Positions 9,299 through 17,806 of a stretch of DNA of 64,000 nucleotides are shown here, piece after piece. The stretch is from Barnesiella sp. WM24 (GTDB lineage Bacteria; Bacteroidota; Bacteroidia; Bacteroidales; Muribaculaceae), in the NCBI RefSeq assembly GCF_004570975.1, contig NZ_SPPC01000004.1, forward strand, positions 243,636-307,635. The letters are read 5' to 3'. Each line of letters starts with the position of its first letter. The first letter of the stretch is position 1. Made by a program: the position numbers and the translations under genes. The notes beneath the pieces were generated by a model, which searched no databases, had not been told where the DNA came from, and saw nothing but the letters and a program-made list of their open reading frames with translations.

Positions 9299-9335
9299 CC
9301 TCTTCGGTCGTAAACGGCAAAAATGGCGCGGGCAA

Positions 9336-9367
9336 TTTGTAGCTGCCGCCACTTTTATATAACTTTG
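9336..9367 (+). promoter_or_regulatory. -33/-7 promoter for purT
   Basis: TTTG at 9336-9339, 20-nt spacer, TAACTTTG at 9360-9367. Exact match with ideal spacing. The predicted transcript starts near 9373, which supports the ATG at 9406 as the start codon. Confidence 0.75.
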
Positions 9368-9405
9368 TAAAGTTAATTAACCGAAATTTCAACAGTAGCA
9401 GATAT

Positions 9406-10596
9406 ATGACTAAGATTGGATCAGTAATGACCCCGATAGCACGCAAAGCGTTGTTGCTGGGTAGTGGAGAATTAGGAAAGGAAGTGGCAATCGAGCTTCA
9501 GCGTTATGGAGTCGAGGTGATTGCATGTGACCGCTATGCCAATGCACCCGCCATGCAGGTAGCTCACCGCAGCCACGTGTTTAACATGCTCGATGGAAAG
9601 GCTCTTCGCGAGATTATCGAGCTTGAGCGCCCCGACCATATCATACCCGAGGTAGAAGCCATTGCGACCGACACTCTTCGCGAGCTGGAAAAAGAGGGCT
9701 ACCACGTGACTCCTACAGCAAGAGCCGCGTGGCTCACCATGAACCGCGAGGGAATACGCCGCCTCGCCGCCGAGGAGCTTGGAGTAAAGACATCGCCCTA
9801 CCGCTTTGCATCGGACTATGACGAGTTCAAGAAAGCCATCGAAGAGATAGGACTGCCTTGCGTAATCAAGCCTATCATGAGTTCTTCAGGTCATGGACAG
9901 AGTGTGGCGCGCAAGCCTGAGGATATCGAGCGTTCGTGGGCAATCTCCCAGGAAGGCGGACGCGCAGGCGCCGGAAGGGTGATTGTTGAAGGTTTTGTCG
10001 ATTTCGACTACGAGATCACTCTACTGACTGTGCGCAGCTGCTGCGGCACCACTTATTGCGAGCCGATAGGTCACATACAGGTCGACGGTGACTACCGTTA
10101 CTCATGGCAGCCGCAGCCTATGACGACAGCGGCGCTGCAGAAAGCTCAGGAAATAGCAAAGAAAGTGACCGACGCGCTTGGCGGTTATGGAATATTTGGC
10201 GTGGAACTGTTTATAAAAGGTGATGACGTGATATTCAGCGAGGTATCACCACGCCCCCACGACACCGGAATGGTGACAATGATTTCTCAGGATCTCAGCG
10301 AGTTTGGATTGCATGCCCGCGCACTTCTCGGACTTCCCGTTCCGTCAATACGCTTCTATGGGCCGTCGGCGTCACGCGCAATAGTAGTGGAAGGCGACAC
10401 AGACAAGATGGAGTTTGACAATCTTGAAGAGGTGCTAAAGGAGCCGGGTACACAGATAAGGATATTCGGAAAGCCTGAAATCAAGGGTCACCGCCGCATG
10501 GGAGTCATTCTTGCCACCGACGAGACTGTCGACGCAGCCCGCGAAAAGGCAGAAAGAGCCTACAACGCGCTGAAGACCAATGTGCTTCCCCGCTAA
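9406..10596 (+). CDS. purT: formate-dependent phosphoribosylglycinamide formyltransferase 2
   Basis: Adds a formyl group to GAR from formate and ATP in purine synthesis, the tetrahydrofolate-independent alternative to PurN. The 396-aa protein is an ATP-grasp enzyme. The N-terminal nucleotide-binding motif is [19 protein letters not shown]. The central ATP-grasp part includes [16 protein letters not shown] and [29 protein letters not shown], which holds the magnesium ligands. An internal Met8 (9427) is a possible alternative start, but the upstream promoter and leader length fit 9406. A terminator follows 24 nt after the stop. Confidence 0.97.
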   Translation: MTKIGSVMTPIARKALLLGSGELGKEVAIELQRYGVEVIACDRYANAPAMQVAHRSHVFNMLDGKALREIIELERPDHIIPEVEAIATDTLRELEKEGYHVTPTARAAWLTMNREGIRRLAAEELGVKTSPYRFASDYDEFKKAIEEIGLPCVIKPIMSSSGHGQSVARKPEDIERSWAISQEGGRAGAGRVIVEGFVDFDYEITLLTVRSCCGTTYCEPIGHIQVDGDYRYSWQPQPMTTAALQKAQEIAKKVTDALGGYGIFGVELFIKGDDVIFSEVSPRPHDTGMVTMISQDLSEFGLHARALLGLPVPSIRFYGPSASRAIVVEGDTDKMEFDNLEEVLKEPGTQIRIFGKPEIKGHRRMGVILATDETVDAAREKAERAYNALKTNVLPR

Positions 10597-10619
10597 TCCT
10601 GGCTGACTCACAAGCTATC

Positions 10620-10668
10620 ACGGGTCCTGAATCCTCAGAGAGAGGAGGTTCAGGGCCCGTCACTTTTT
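10620..10668 (+). terminator. terminator after purT, shared with the convergent helicase gene
   Basis: ACGGGTCCTGAATCCTC pairs with GGAGGTTCAGGGCCCGT around a short loop (some G-U pairs) and is followed by CACTTTTT. The stop codon of the convergent helicase gene (10660-10662) lies at the foot of the stem. Confidence 0.75.
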
Positions 10669-12663
10669 ACGGCGACGGAGCTTGCGGGCTATATCACGGT
10701 GATGAGCCGCAGCGTTGTCCTCTCCGGCTCGTTTATATATCTCGGCGAGAAGAAGATGGGTCGAGGAGCGCTCTTCATCTATCTTGACCGCTATAAGCCC
10801 CCAGTCGAGCGCCTGCACGCAATCTCCCTGCTGAAGCCATAACTTTGAAAGCTCGTAAGGTGGAGCCACATTGCCCGGGTCAAGTTCACGAGCCTTGGTG
10901 AGCGATGACAATGCCTCGTCGAAATCTCCGAGTTCAGCCGCCAGAGTACCCTTTTCAAGCCACGGGTCGGCAAAGTCGGGCGAAAGTGATATCGCCTTGT
11001 CATAGTTGGCAAACACAGGTACAGGATCCATGCCTTCGCTACGGCACTCGCGCGCCATATCCAGATATTCCGACGCGAGTTTACGAAAACGCGACCTGTC
11101 ATCGGCTACCTGACCGGCAAGCCTCTCCGCTTCAGCCTTATACACTAACAGACTGTTAATCTTACGACGCACAAGACGCATCAAAGGCTGATTGTCAATC
11201 TCGCTCCTTGAGCGCATAGCCTCGACAAAGAGATCAAAGGCGCCCGAAATGTCGTCACGGCAAAACGCGTCAAGCGACTTGGCGTAAAGGTCGTCGGCTT
11301 TCGCTCTTTCAAGCGCGTCCTCAATCAGACGGGTGTCATTAAACGAGCGGCTGAAATTTACCACAGCGGGATTGATGAACACATCACGCTTGTTAATCGT
11401 GGCGGCAAGCCTCAGCCCGTCAAGACTGCGACACCGGCTGAGCGCCACATAAGCCTGTCCACCGCTGAAAGTGCCGTTTCCAAGGTCAATCACGACATCG
11501 TTGAATGTAAGACCCTGGCTCTTATGGATAGTCAGCGCCCAGGCGAGCCTGACGGGAAATTGCGTGAAAGAGCCAAGCACAATCTCGACCACCTTATTGC
11601 TACTCTCGTCATACTCATATTTTATGTTGCTCCACACGACCGGCTCGACACAGTGAATCTTTTCATCTTCCAGCTGTATCATAAGCTTATCATCGTCAGC
11701 GAGATAGACTTTACCTATTGTCCCGTTGACCCAGCGTTTATCGACATCGTTGCGCACAAACACTACCTGAGCCCCGGTCTTCAGAGTCAGCTCCTTCAGC
11801 GTAGGTAGCGAGTTTTCAGGGAAATCGCCGCTGATTTCACCGGTATATGTAATCTCGGCGGCTGGAAGTTCTTCAAGCCGCTCGTCGTTAATATGGTCGA
11901 CCATGCTTCTTTTTGTGGCAAGCGTCATCACCATGCGCCCGTCATCGTCGGCTCCGGGCTTGACCAACCTGCGGTTGAGTGTCATTATATCAAGGTCGGA
12001 TGGCGAACCGCATCTCATGCGGTCAAGCATCTCTACGAAACCGCTGTCGCTCTGTCGATATACCTTGCGGAGTTCAATCGGGACAACCCTGATGCGAGAG
12101 AAAGCCTTCGCACTGAAGAAAAACGGATTAGGATAAAATCGTGACAGGATGTCGCGCATGTCGCCTGTGACTACCGGCTCAAGCTGAAACAGGTCGCCGA
12201 CAAAAAGCATCTGCTTCCCGCCAAACGGCTCGCGCCAGTTGCCGGAATATGTGCGCAAAATCTTGTCAACAAAGTCTATAACATCGGCACGCACCATGGA
12301 AATCTCATCGATTATGATAAGGTCGAGCGCACGAAGCAGGTTGACAAACGACTTGGAATATCTCATGCGCGACTTAATATGGCGCGCATCAAACTCCGGG
12401 TCGTCAGGAAGAATAGGCTTAAACGGAATCTTGAAAAAGGAGTGCATCGTCACCCCGCCGACATTAACGGCGGCAATGCCCGTCGGAGCAAGCACGACAT
12501 ATTTCTTATGAGTATTGGCACATATATACCGTAGGAAAGTCGACTTGCCCGTGCCCGCCTTTCCGGTAAGAAACACCGACTGACGGGTAAAGCGTATCAG
12601 CTTCCACGCATCCTGAAACTCCTTGTTGTCAAGGTCAATATCCTGTTGCTCTTTCTTTTTCAT
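10660..12663 (-). CDS. Pif1-like superfamily 1B DNA helicase with C-terminal TPR repeats
   Basis: A 667-aa cytoplasmic ATPase. Walker A is LTGKAGTGKST (34-42 core). The Walker B segment is LIIIDEISMVRADVIDF, and the C-terminal helicase motif is LTIHKSQGLTFNDVVIDLGNG followed by AYVALSRCRSLDGLRL, which is characteristic of Pif1/RecD-type helicases. After the helicase core (about residue 440) an alpha-helical region ends in tandem TPR units (DPWLEKGTLAAELGDFDEAL and PPYELSKLWLQQGDCVQAL). The fused TPRs suggest a protein partner. The role in replication or recombination is inferred from family. Its predicted leader contains a strong hairpin close to the start codon. Confidence 0.9.
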   Translation of the reverse strand: MKKKEQQDIDLDNKEFQDAWKLIRFTRQSVFLTGKAGTGKSTFLRYICANTHKKYVVLAPTGIAAVNVGGVTMHSFFKIPFKPILPDDPEFDARHIKSRMRYSKSFVNLLRALDLIIIDEISMVRADVIDFVDKILRTYSGNWREPFGGKQMLFVGDLFQLEPVVTGDMRDILSRFYPNPFFFSAKAFSRIRVVPIELRKVYRQSDSGFVEMLDRMRCGSPSDLDIMTLNRRLVKPGADDDGRMVMTLATKRSMVDHINDERLEELPAAEITYTGEISGDFPENSLPTLKELTLKTGAQVVFVRNDVDKRWVNGTIGKVYLADDDKLMIQLEDEKIHCVEPVVWSNIKYEYDESSNKVVEIVLGSFTQFPVRLAWALTIHKSQGLTFNDVVIDLGNGTFSGGQAYVALSRCRSLDGLRLAATINKRDVFINPAVVNFSRSFNDTRLIEDALERAKADDLYAKSLDAFCRDDISGAFDLFVEAMRSRSEIDNQPLMRLVRRKINSLLVYKAEAERLAGQVADDRSRFRKLASEYLDMARECRSEGMDPVPVFANYDKAISLSPDFADPWLEKGTLAAELGDFDEALSSLTKARELDPGNVAPPYELSKLWLQQGDCVQALDWGLIAVKIDEERSSTHLLLAEIYKRAGEDNAAAHHRDIARKLRRRKK

Positions 12664-12672
12664 AAACTGCCC

Positions 12673-12714
12673 GAGGGGTGCTGCCGCGTCAACTGCACGG
12701 TGACAGCACCCCTC
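12673..12714 (-). promoter_or_regulatory. strong hairpin in the helicase leader / end of the porin transcript
   Basis: GAGGGGTGCTG (12673-12683) pairs perfectly with CAGCACCCCTC (12704-12714), with a smaller inner CCG/CGG pair. On the minus strand it lies between the porin stop and the helicase start, 9 nt from the helicase ATG and just after a -7 element. There is no U-run, so it is not a classical terminator. It may terminate the porin transcript weakly or form a stem at the helicase translation start. Confidence 0.55.
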
Positions 12715-12719
12715 AGGTA

Positions 12720-12727
12720 CAAAGTTA
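12720..12727 (-). promoter_or_regulatory. -7 promoter element for the helicase gene
   Basis: Minus strand reads TAACTTTG, an exact TAnnTTTG match located 56 nt upstream of the helicase start. The predicted transcript begins at the foot of the 12673-12714 hairpin. Confidence 0.5.
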
Positions 12728-12737
12728 ATAAATTTTC

Positions 12738-14435
12738 TTAGAATTTATATCCGAGACTCAGCACAACCTGGTTGCGGGTGTCGGTAACCTTTGCGGCAGG
12801 CGAGCCCTGGTCAATAGTCTCCTGAACCACTATCGGAGAGAAGGCATGCCATGTCGACTCACGACGCCTGTTGACATAGGCGAGGTCGGCGTAAAATCCG
12901 CCGTAACGGTAACCGAGACCTGCGGTGATATACTGTGTATCATTATCAAACATGTAGCTCGGAAGAGTTCCGGCAGTCCAGATGTTAAGACCGTCGTTTG
13001 CCGCCTGCTGCTTCACGCCTGTCCATTCATAGCTATAGCCGAGACGCAGACTAAACTGCGGGGTCACGCGGTATTCAGCACCAAGACGCACGATATTCGT
13101 GCCCTTGAAGTATTGCTTCACATCAGCCTTTACATCCTCATAGACATAACCGTCTACACCCGATGTCTGCATGTTTGTGCCACGATATTCATAATCCATG
13201 CTCAGGATACCCTGACCGCCGATCACTCCGGCGATACCTACCATCATGCGCCAGGGTGTACGCATGTTATAGTCAGTATATTCACTCACCCCATAATTGG
13301 TCTGCGCCACGCCCGTGTTATCGAGATAACCGTTAGCATAGTCTACCGACACGCCGTCAGGATCAAGCCCCATGCCGGGACGATAGTCATAGCCAAGCGC
13401 ACCCCAATAGGTGTCGGTCATCTGATACCATGTAGGAGTGTGAACGGCAAAACCGATCCTGAGTTCATTTATAGGCTTCACTATCACTCCGAGTTTAACA
13501 TTGAAACCTGTACCGTTGGAGTTCAGATAATTGGTCAGACGATAGTCGGCAGAGCCTCTCACCATGTCGTAAGCCCCTTCTTCAGCCTTGGACTCAGCTG
13601 CAATGTATGCGTCGGATAGATTCTCTTCATAAAATGCCTGCTGCGTATAATTTATATCAGTAATGCCGAAGCCTATACCCCAGTAGACAGTATTATAGAT
13701 GTTGCCGCCGAAATTGATTGAATATTCGTCGACATATCCCTTCTCTCTCACCTGAAACGAAGCGGAGCCGGATGTGTCGTCGCCCATAAGTCCCTGAAAA
13801 CCGGTAAAATTACCATCTTCATCATATGTGTCGTTGATTGCATAGCCCTGATAAGAGAGTATGCTCAGCCATGGAGCCTGGGAATCCATATAAGGGTTAT
13901 AATTGCTTGGGGCATTGGACGGGAACATGTCGGCGGGCGTCCATCCCTCGCTGTTGGTCATTGCTGCGACATAGTTGCTCAACGAAGCACCGCCAAGATT
14001 GCGGATGCCTCCACGGAACACACGGTCAAACGACTGCACCCTCGCATAAGACGCACCCCACGAGAATGTAGGGCAACTCTCGCTGTTAAGGCGTATAGTG
14101 CCTATGTAGCCGAAGTTATTGAATGAAAACTTTGTCTGGTCGTCGGTTGACGATAAGCCCTGAGCCTCCGCCTTCGACGACTGAAAATCAAGGTTCAGCG
14201 TAAATCCTACCTCACTGCTACGGTAAATGCCGATACCCGCAGGATTCTGATTAAGCGATGACAGGTCACCGCCAAGCGCTGTAAACGCACCGCCCATAGA
14301 CATAAAGCGTGCTGTGCCTCGCATGTCGGGACGCGAGAGGTTATATAGGTCGACTGCAGCCTGAGCGTTGCCAAGCAACGGTGAAACACCTATAGCAGCG
14401 AGAGTCAATGTATTATAAATAACTTTCATAGGCAT
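12738..14435 (-). CDS. OmpP1/FadL-like outer membrane transport protein
   Basis: A 565-aa outer membrane beta-barrel with a signal peptide (about residues 1-26, ending GNAQA). The N-terminal MRGTARFMSMGGAFTALGGDLSSLNQNPAGIGIY is the signature of the OmpP1/FadL/TodX group, where it forms the plug that gates uptake of hydrophobic substrates. Alternating aromatic strands run to the C-terminal strand VVLSLGYKF, which ends in Phe as expected for BAM-assembled barrels. Annotators often call Bacteroidales members 'hemin receptor'; the substrate cannot be read from sequence. It follows the Gly/Asn-rich gene by 43 nt and is probably cotranscribed. Confidence 0.85.
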   Translation of the reverse strand: MPMKVIYNTLTLAAIGVSPLLGNAQAAVDLYNLSRPDMRGTARFMSMGGAFTALGGDLSSLNQNPAGIGIYRSSEVGFTLNLDFQSSKAEAQGLSSTDDQTKFSFNNFGYIGTIRLNSESCPTFSWGASYARVQSFDRVFRGGIRNLGGASLSNYVAAMTNSEGWTPADMFPSNAPSNYNPYMDSQAPWLSILSYQGYAINDTYDEDGNFTGFQGLMGDDTSGSASFQVREKGYVDEYSINFGGNIYNTVYWGIGFGITDINYTQQAFYEENLSDAYIAAESKAEEGAYDMVRGSADYRLTNYLNSNGTGFNVKLGVIVKPINELRIGFAVHTPTWYQMTDTYWGALGYDYRPGMGLDPDGVSVDYANGYLDNTGVAQTNYGVSEYTDYNMRTPWRMMVGIAGVIGGQGILSMDYEYRGTNMQTSGVDGYVYEDVKADVKQYFKGTNIVRLGAEYRVTPQFSLRLGYSYEWTGVKQQAANDGLNIWTAGTLPSYMFDNDTQYITAGLGYRYGGFYADLAYVNRRRESTWHAFSPIVVQETIDQGSPAAKVTDTRNQVVLSLGYKF

Positions 14436-14478
14436 ATAAATAAATAGTAAATTACATTAAACGTTAAGCCCCGGCTAA

Positions 14479-15570
14479 TCATCGACGACCTCCGCGATGG
14501 CTTCCGCCACCACCGCCGCCACCGGAATATCCTCCACCGCGAGAGGGAGAGCTGTGGCTCGGTGCCGAGTAGGAGCGGTTGCTGTTATAATTATTATTGT
14601 TGTTATAACGGCTGTTGTTATTGCCACGGTTTCCGCTGGTTGTGCCCCAGCTTCCATTATTGTTGGACGGGCGCGAACCGCTGTTATTGGACGGACGATA
14701 TGTACCACCCTGGTTGTTATTATATGACGGGCGGCTTGACGACGAGGAGCCGGGACGGTAATTGCCAAGCGATTCATGAGTGACACCGCCTCTGCCGGGA
14801 GTCCTGTTGCCGGAAGGACGCAATGAACTGTTGCCTACTCCGGTGTAGCCGTTGCGTATGCCGACGGGACGTCTGCCTGTAGTCGATCCGGGACTGTAAG
14901 CCCATGACGGCCCCCATCCGGGATAGCCCCATCCGGGTCTCCATGCAGGTCCCCAGCCGGGATAACCCCAGCCCCATGACCAGGACGGGCCCCAGCCCGG
15001 ATAGCCCCAGCCCCATGACCATGAGGGACCCCAGTACCAATCCCAACTGTTCCAGTACCAGGGAGAATTCCATGCATAATAATTGTATCCCCACGGATAA
15101 TTCCAACCATAGCCGGGAGCGTTGATAATGATATTGACATCAGGCTGCGAAGCGTAGTAGTACTCCACAAGCTCCGGGTCATTGATGTCGGCTATAATGT
15201 CACCGTTATGATACTTCTCGATTCTTCGGGTATAAGTGAAGTCATCGCCCTCAGCCACCGCAGCCGACGAGTCGGCGGGGGCATACGCGCCACGCCTGTT
15301 ATATTCGTCAACATCGCGGGTAGAGCTGCTGACCACCTGATATGCGTCGGCTCCATAAAAATCATGCCCCCCGATAGTAGGGTCATAGTTGTTGTATTGC
15401 GCCGCCTGTTGCGCCGCCTTCCGTGCAGCCTTATCAGCCATTTCCTGCTTTGCCTTTGTGTCCTTAGCCGGGTTGTAATAGATGTCATCATCATTAAATC
15501 CCTGAGCATGAGAGATGATAAATCCGCCGGTAAGAAGCGAGGTCAATAAAAGTAATTTCTTTGCCAACAT
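14479..15570 (-). CDS. secreted Gly/Asn/Trp/Tyr-rich repeat protein, function unknown
   Basis: A 363-aa exported protein with a signal peptide (residues 1-23, ending HAQG). Residues 25-150 are charged and more ordinary. Residues 180-228 contain a 13-residue repeat, WGPSWSWGWGYPG, twice exactly, then a variant WGPAWRPGWGYPG and a partial unit. The C-terminal 130 residues are low-complexity Asn, Ser, Gly and Arg, ending in a glycine run and SHRGGRR. No enzymatic domain is recognisable. The composition recalls secreted structural or surface-adhesive proteins, but that is a guess. It is the first gene of an operon with the OmpP1/FadL-like porin 43 nt downstream. Confidence 0.75.
   Translation of the reverse strand: MLAKKLLLLTSLLTGGFIISHAQGFNDDDIYYNPAKDTKAKQEMADKAARKAAQQAAQYNNYDPTIGGHDFYGADAYQVVSSSTRDVDEYNRRGAYAPADSSAAVAEGDDFTYTRRIEKYHNGDIIADINDPELVEYYYASQPDVNIIINAPGYGWNYPWGYNYYAWNSPWYWNSWDWYWGPSWSWGWGYPGWGPSWSWGWGYPGWGPAWRPGWGYPGWGPSWAYSPGSTTGRRPVGIRNGYTGVGNSSLRPSGNRTPGRGGVTHESLGNYRPGSSSSSRPSYNNNQGGTYRPSNNSGSRPSNNNGSWGTTSGNRGNNNSRYNNNNNYNSNRSYSAPSHSSPSRGGGYSGGGGGGGSHRGGRR
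14887..15033 (-). repeat. 39-bp tandem repeat encoding WGPSWSWGWGYPG units
   Basis: Three and three-quarter in-frame 39-bp units. The first two encode identical peptides with only silent or minor DNA differences, so recent duplication is likely and copy number may vary between strains. Confidence 0.8.
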
Positions 15571-15718
15571 AAGACTTGTTCCTCAATAATTAATGATAAG
15601 TAACTCATTGAAACTGTTTAAAACCGGCATTTACTTTTAAGCGATAAGCGAGACTTAAAAATCAGCATCAAGCTTAAACAGATTCTTATAAATATTTTCT
15701 GTATTGGACATATAATAT

Positions 15719-15726
15719 CAAAGATA
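15719..15726 (-). promoter_or_regulatory. -7 promoter element for the repeat-protein/porin operon
   Basis: Minus strand reads TATCTTTG (TAnnTTTG), about 150 nt upstream of the start at 15570. The remaining AT-rich space between 15571 and 15866 shows no gene and no clear structure. Confidence 0.45.
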
Positions 15727-15866
15727 GTTTAATCCAATAACACATAAAATTACATCATTTCTTGTAAGCAGGCAACATATTATGATATATTCACTTAACA
15801 GGTAAGATTTTTTAACACATCACCACCCGGCAACAGCGCGGAACGCATCAACCGTCGTCAACAAAT

Positions 15867-15894
15867 GGAGGCGGACTCGTGGGGGTCCGCCTCC
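15867..15894 (-). terminator. terminator hairpin after the HdeD-like gene
   Basis: GGAGGCGGAC (15867-15876) pairs perfectly with GTCCGCCTCC (15885-15894) around an 8-nt loop. On the minus strand it lies 30 nt after the HdeD-like stop. The U-tract is weak (ATTTGTTG). Confidence 0.6.
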
Positions 15895-15923
15895 TATATA
15901 AATTTTATGTCAGGATTGTGAGT

Positions 15924-16484
15924 CTACTTTTCAAGCCGTCCGGCAGGCTTTATGTCGTAAGCCACCATACAGATAGAAAATCCCCAGTAAATGAAAGCAA
16001 GAGAAGTAAGGAAGCTTACCATCATCATATTCTGTACCCATCCTGCCTCAAGGAAGAAGAATCCGATGAGCATCAGCAGAATACCATTGACAAGATAGAG
16101 CCACCAATATCTGCCCTTATGCCCGTTGCAGGAGCCTATCACCATAGAAATGCCCCAATAAAGGAACACCAAGGCAAGGAAATAAGGGAACACAAACTCT
16201 GACAGCATGATACTTCTCACCAAGAGGAATCCGATAAACATGTTAATCATGCCACCGGCAATCCACCATCCCCATCCTTTAGGATAACGCGGGCCCGCAG
16301 CCACAATCAACTGCACGATTCCAAACAGAATCAATACCCATCCAAAAATCTGAGATGCGATAGCATATCCCGCATCAGGCCAGAACCAATACGCAAACCC
16401 GCATATCACCATCACAATACCGGCTATCAGAACGAGCCACCAGCTCTTTGAGAAGCCCAAGAAGTTAAATTTTGTGAGATTCAT
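15924..16484 (-). CDS. HdeD-like (DUF308) membrane protein
   Basis: A 186-aa protein made almost entirely of six membrane helices (about 15-34, 42-62, 72-90, 97-115, 126-146, 152-173) arranged as three helical pairs. The repeated aromatic pattern FGWVLILFGIVQLIVA and FLYWGISMVIG is typical of DUF308/HdeD. E. coli HdeD contributes to acid resistance at high cell density; the role here is unproven. It is a single gene with its own hairpin downstream. Confidence 0.85.
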   Translation of the reverse strand: MNLTKFNFLGFSKSWWLVLIAGIVMVICGFAYWFWPDAGYAIASQIFGWVLILFGIVQLIVAAGPRYPKGWGWWIAGGMINMFIGFLLVRSIMLSEFVFPYFLALVFLYWGISMVIGSCNGHKGRYWWLYLVNGILLMLIGFFFLEAGWVQNMMMVSFLTSLAFIYWGFSICMVAYDIKPAGRLEK

Positions 16485-16678
16485 AACACTAATAAATTTT
16501 AGTTGATACTTTTAATTATATAACAACACATCAGTTAATTTGTTGAAATTTTTTTGAACGGAAATCGGTAATTGCCCGATAACATCAGCGAGGCTACTGC
16601 ACTACATTTTCCACCGCATTTTCTGTGAGAACAACTATTTTTATCCGATACATAGCCCCACAAATAATATTTTTTTGT

Positions 16679-16686
16679 TAATTTTG
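16679..16686 (+). promoter_or_regulatory. -7 promoter element for the structured RNA
   Basis: TAATTTTG, an exact TAnnTTTG match. The predicted start near 16692 is about 50 nt before the long paired region begins and 350 nt before the next coding start, which is far longer than other leaders in this window. Confidence 0.5.
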
Positions 16687-16691
16687 CGACA

Positions 16692-16979
16692 ATTGCAAGT
16701 GATGCCATAGAGTTGGCCCATGCAAGGACATATTAACAAAAGGTGTTATTGAAATTATCTTCATAGTTCAAACTTGGCGGTTTGTAAATGCAACGGAGAT
16801 GATTGGCAATAGCACCTGCATTGAGTGTATGTGTGTGCACCTGCATATTGTCATTTTCGGCAATAGAGAGGTGTATGTATATATCATTTGGTGTGGGGCT
16901 ATTGCTTTATCATGTTGCATGGGTACGCCAAGACCTGAACTATATGATAAAGCAGATACATCCTCCACACCTTTTTTTA
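16692..16979 (+). ncRNA. predicted rod-shaped structured RNA, possibly 6S-like
   Basis: The 557-nt gap 16485-17041 has no gene but folds into one long hairpin. From outside in, these arms pair: GGTGT 16742-16746 with ACACC 16967-16971; AGTTCA 16765-16770 with TGAACT 16936-16941; CTTGGCG 16773-16779 with CGCCAAG 16926-16932; ATGCAAC 16788-16794 with GTTGCAT 16914-16920; GCAATAGC 16806-16813 with GCTATTGC 16898-16905; CACCT with AGGTG; and TATTGTC with GGCAATA near the tip (about 16846-16865). Seven T residues (16972-16978) follow the closing stem, so the 3' end looks like an intrinsic terminator. A smaller hairpin (TTGCA..TGCAA) may precede it. A long imperfect rod with internal loops recalls 6S RNA; the identity is not established. 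Confidence 0.65.
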
Positions 16980-17041
16980 TTTTTATAAGAACAACCGTTT
17001 TTTGGGCAGGATGAAAGACACATAGCCATGACCGTAGTTTT

Positions 17042-17806
17042 ATGGACAACAAAATTTCAGTCGTGATGAACACTTACAACGCGGAAGTTCATCTGCAGAA
17101 AGTGCTTGACTCCCTGAAGGGATTTGACGAAATCGTCGTATGTGACATGGAAAGCACCGACTCCACAGCCGCGATAGCAGCCGACAACGGCTGTCGTGTC
17201 GTAACATTTCCCAAAGGGAATCATAACATATGTGAACCTGCGCGTGACTTCGCCATCCATTCCGCCAAATACGACTGGGTGTTTGTAGTAGATGCTGATG
17301 AAATAGTGCCGAAAGCCCTTAAAGACTATCTTTACAGCCGCATAAACGAACCGGGATTCAACTCTGCGCTCGCAGTGGCTCGACAGAACATGTTTCTCGG
17401 ACGCCCCGCGACGGCATCACCCGACTACCAACTGCGCTTCTTCCTTAAAAACAAGACGACCTGGCCCGCTACTATACATTCGCGCCCGAAAGTCGAATGT
17501 AAAGTCGAGAATATACCCGCCAATAGAAAAGACCTTTATATGATTCATCTTGATGACCTATCCATAAAATCAAGAATCGACAAGATGAATGTATACAGCG
17601 ATTATGAGGTTGTGAAGAGATCTCATAAAAAGTATGGAACAGTGAAAATGCTTGTAAGACCGTGGTGGTTCTTTATCCGCAGCTTTATATTAGGCAAGGG
17701 CATCACCGACGGGAAAAGGGGACTTGTCAGAGCCTACATGGCATCGCTCTATCAGATTATCTATCTTTCAAAGCTTTATGAAAATAGTGTCAAGGACAAG
17801 CGATAA
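17042..17806 (+). CDS. family 2 glycosyltransferase, WaaE-like
   Basis: A 254-aa GT-A enzyme. The N-terminus KISVVMNTYNAEVHLQKVLDSL and EIVVCDMESTDSTAAIA form the nucleotide-binding fold, with the metal-binding motif in VFVVDADEIVP (DAD near residue 82-84). The overall pattern matches WaaE/KdtX-type transferases that add a sugar to the lipopolysaccharide core. It begins a four-gene plus-strand operon (17042-20088) in which every junction overlaps. The end overlaps the next gene by 29 nt. Confidence 0.88.
   Translation: MDNKISVVMNTYNAEVHLQKVLDSLKGFDEIVVCDMESTDSTAAIAADNGCRVVTFPKGNHNICEPARDFAIHSAKYDWVFVVDADEIVPKALKDYLYSRINEPGFNSALAVARQNMFLGRPATASPDYQLRFFLKNKTTWPATIHSRPKVECKVENIPANRKDLYMIHLDDLSIKSRIDKMNVYSDYEVVKRSHKKYGTVKMLVRPWWFFIRSFILGKGITDGKRGLVRAYMASLYQIIYLSKLYENSVKDKR

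Noticed and set aside
12846..13619. A 257-codon plus-strand open frame opposite the porin gene
   Set aside because: It mirrors the beta-barrel codon pattern and has no start-site signals.
16799..17014. Short cysteine-rich open frames in the gap before the first glycosyltransferase
   Set aside because: They overlap the paired RNA helices and end at the terminator; RNA structure explains the sequence better.
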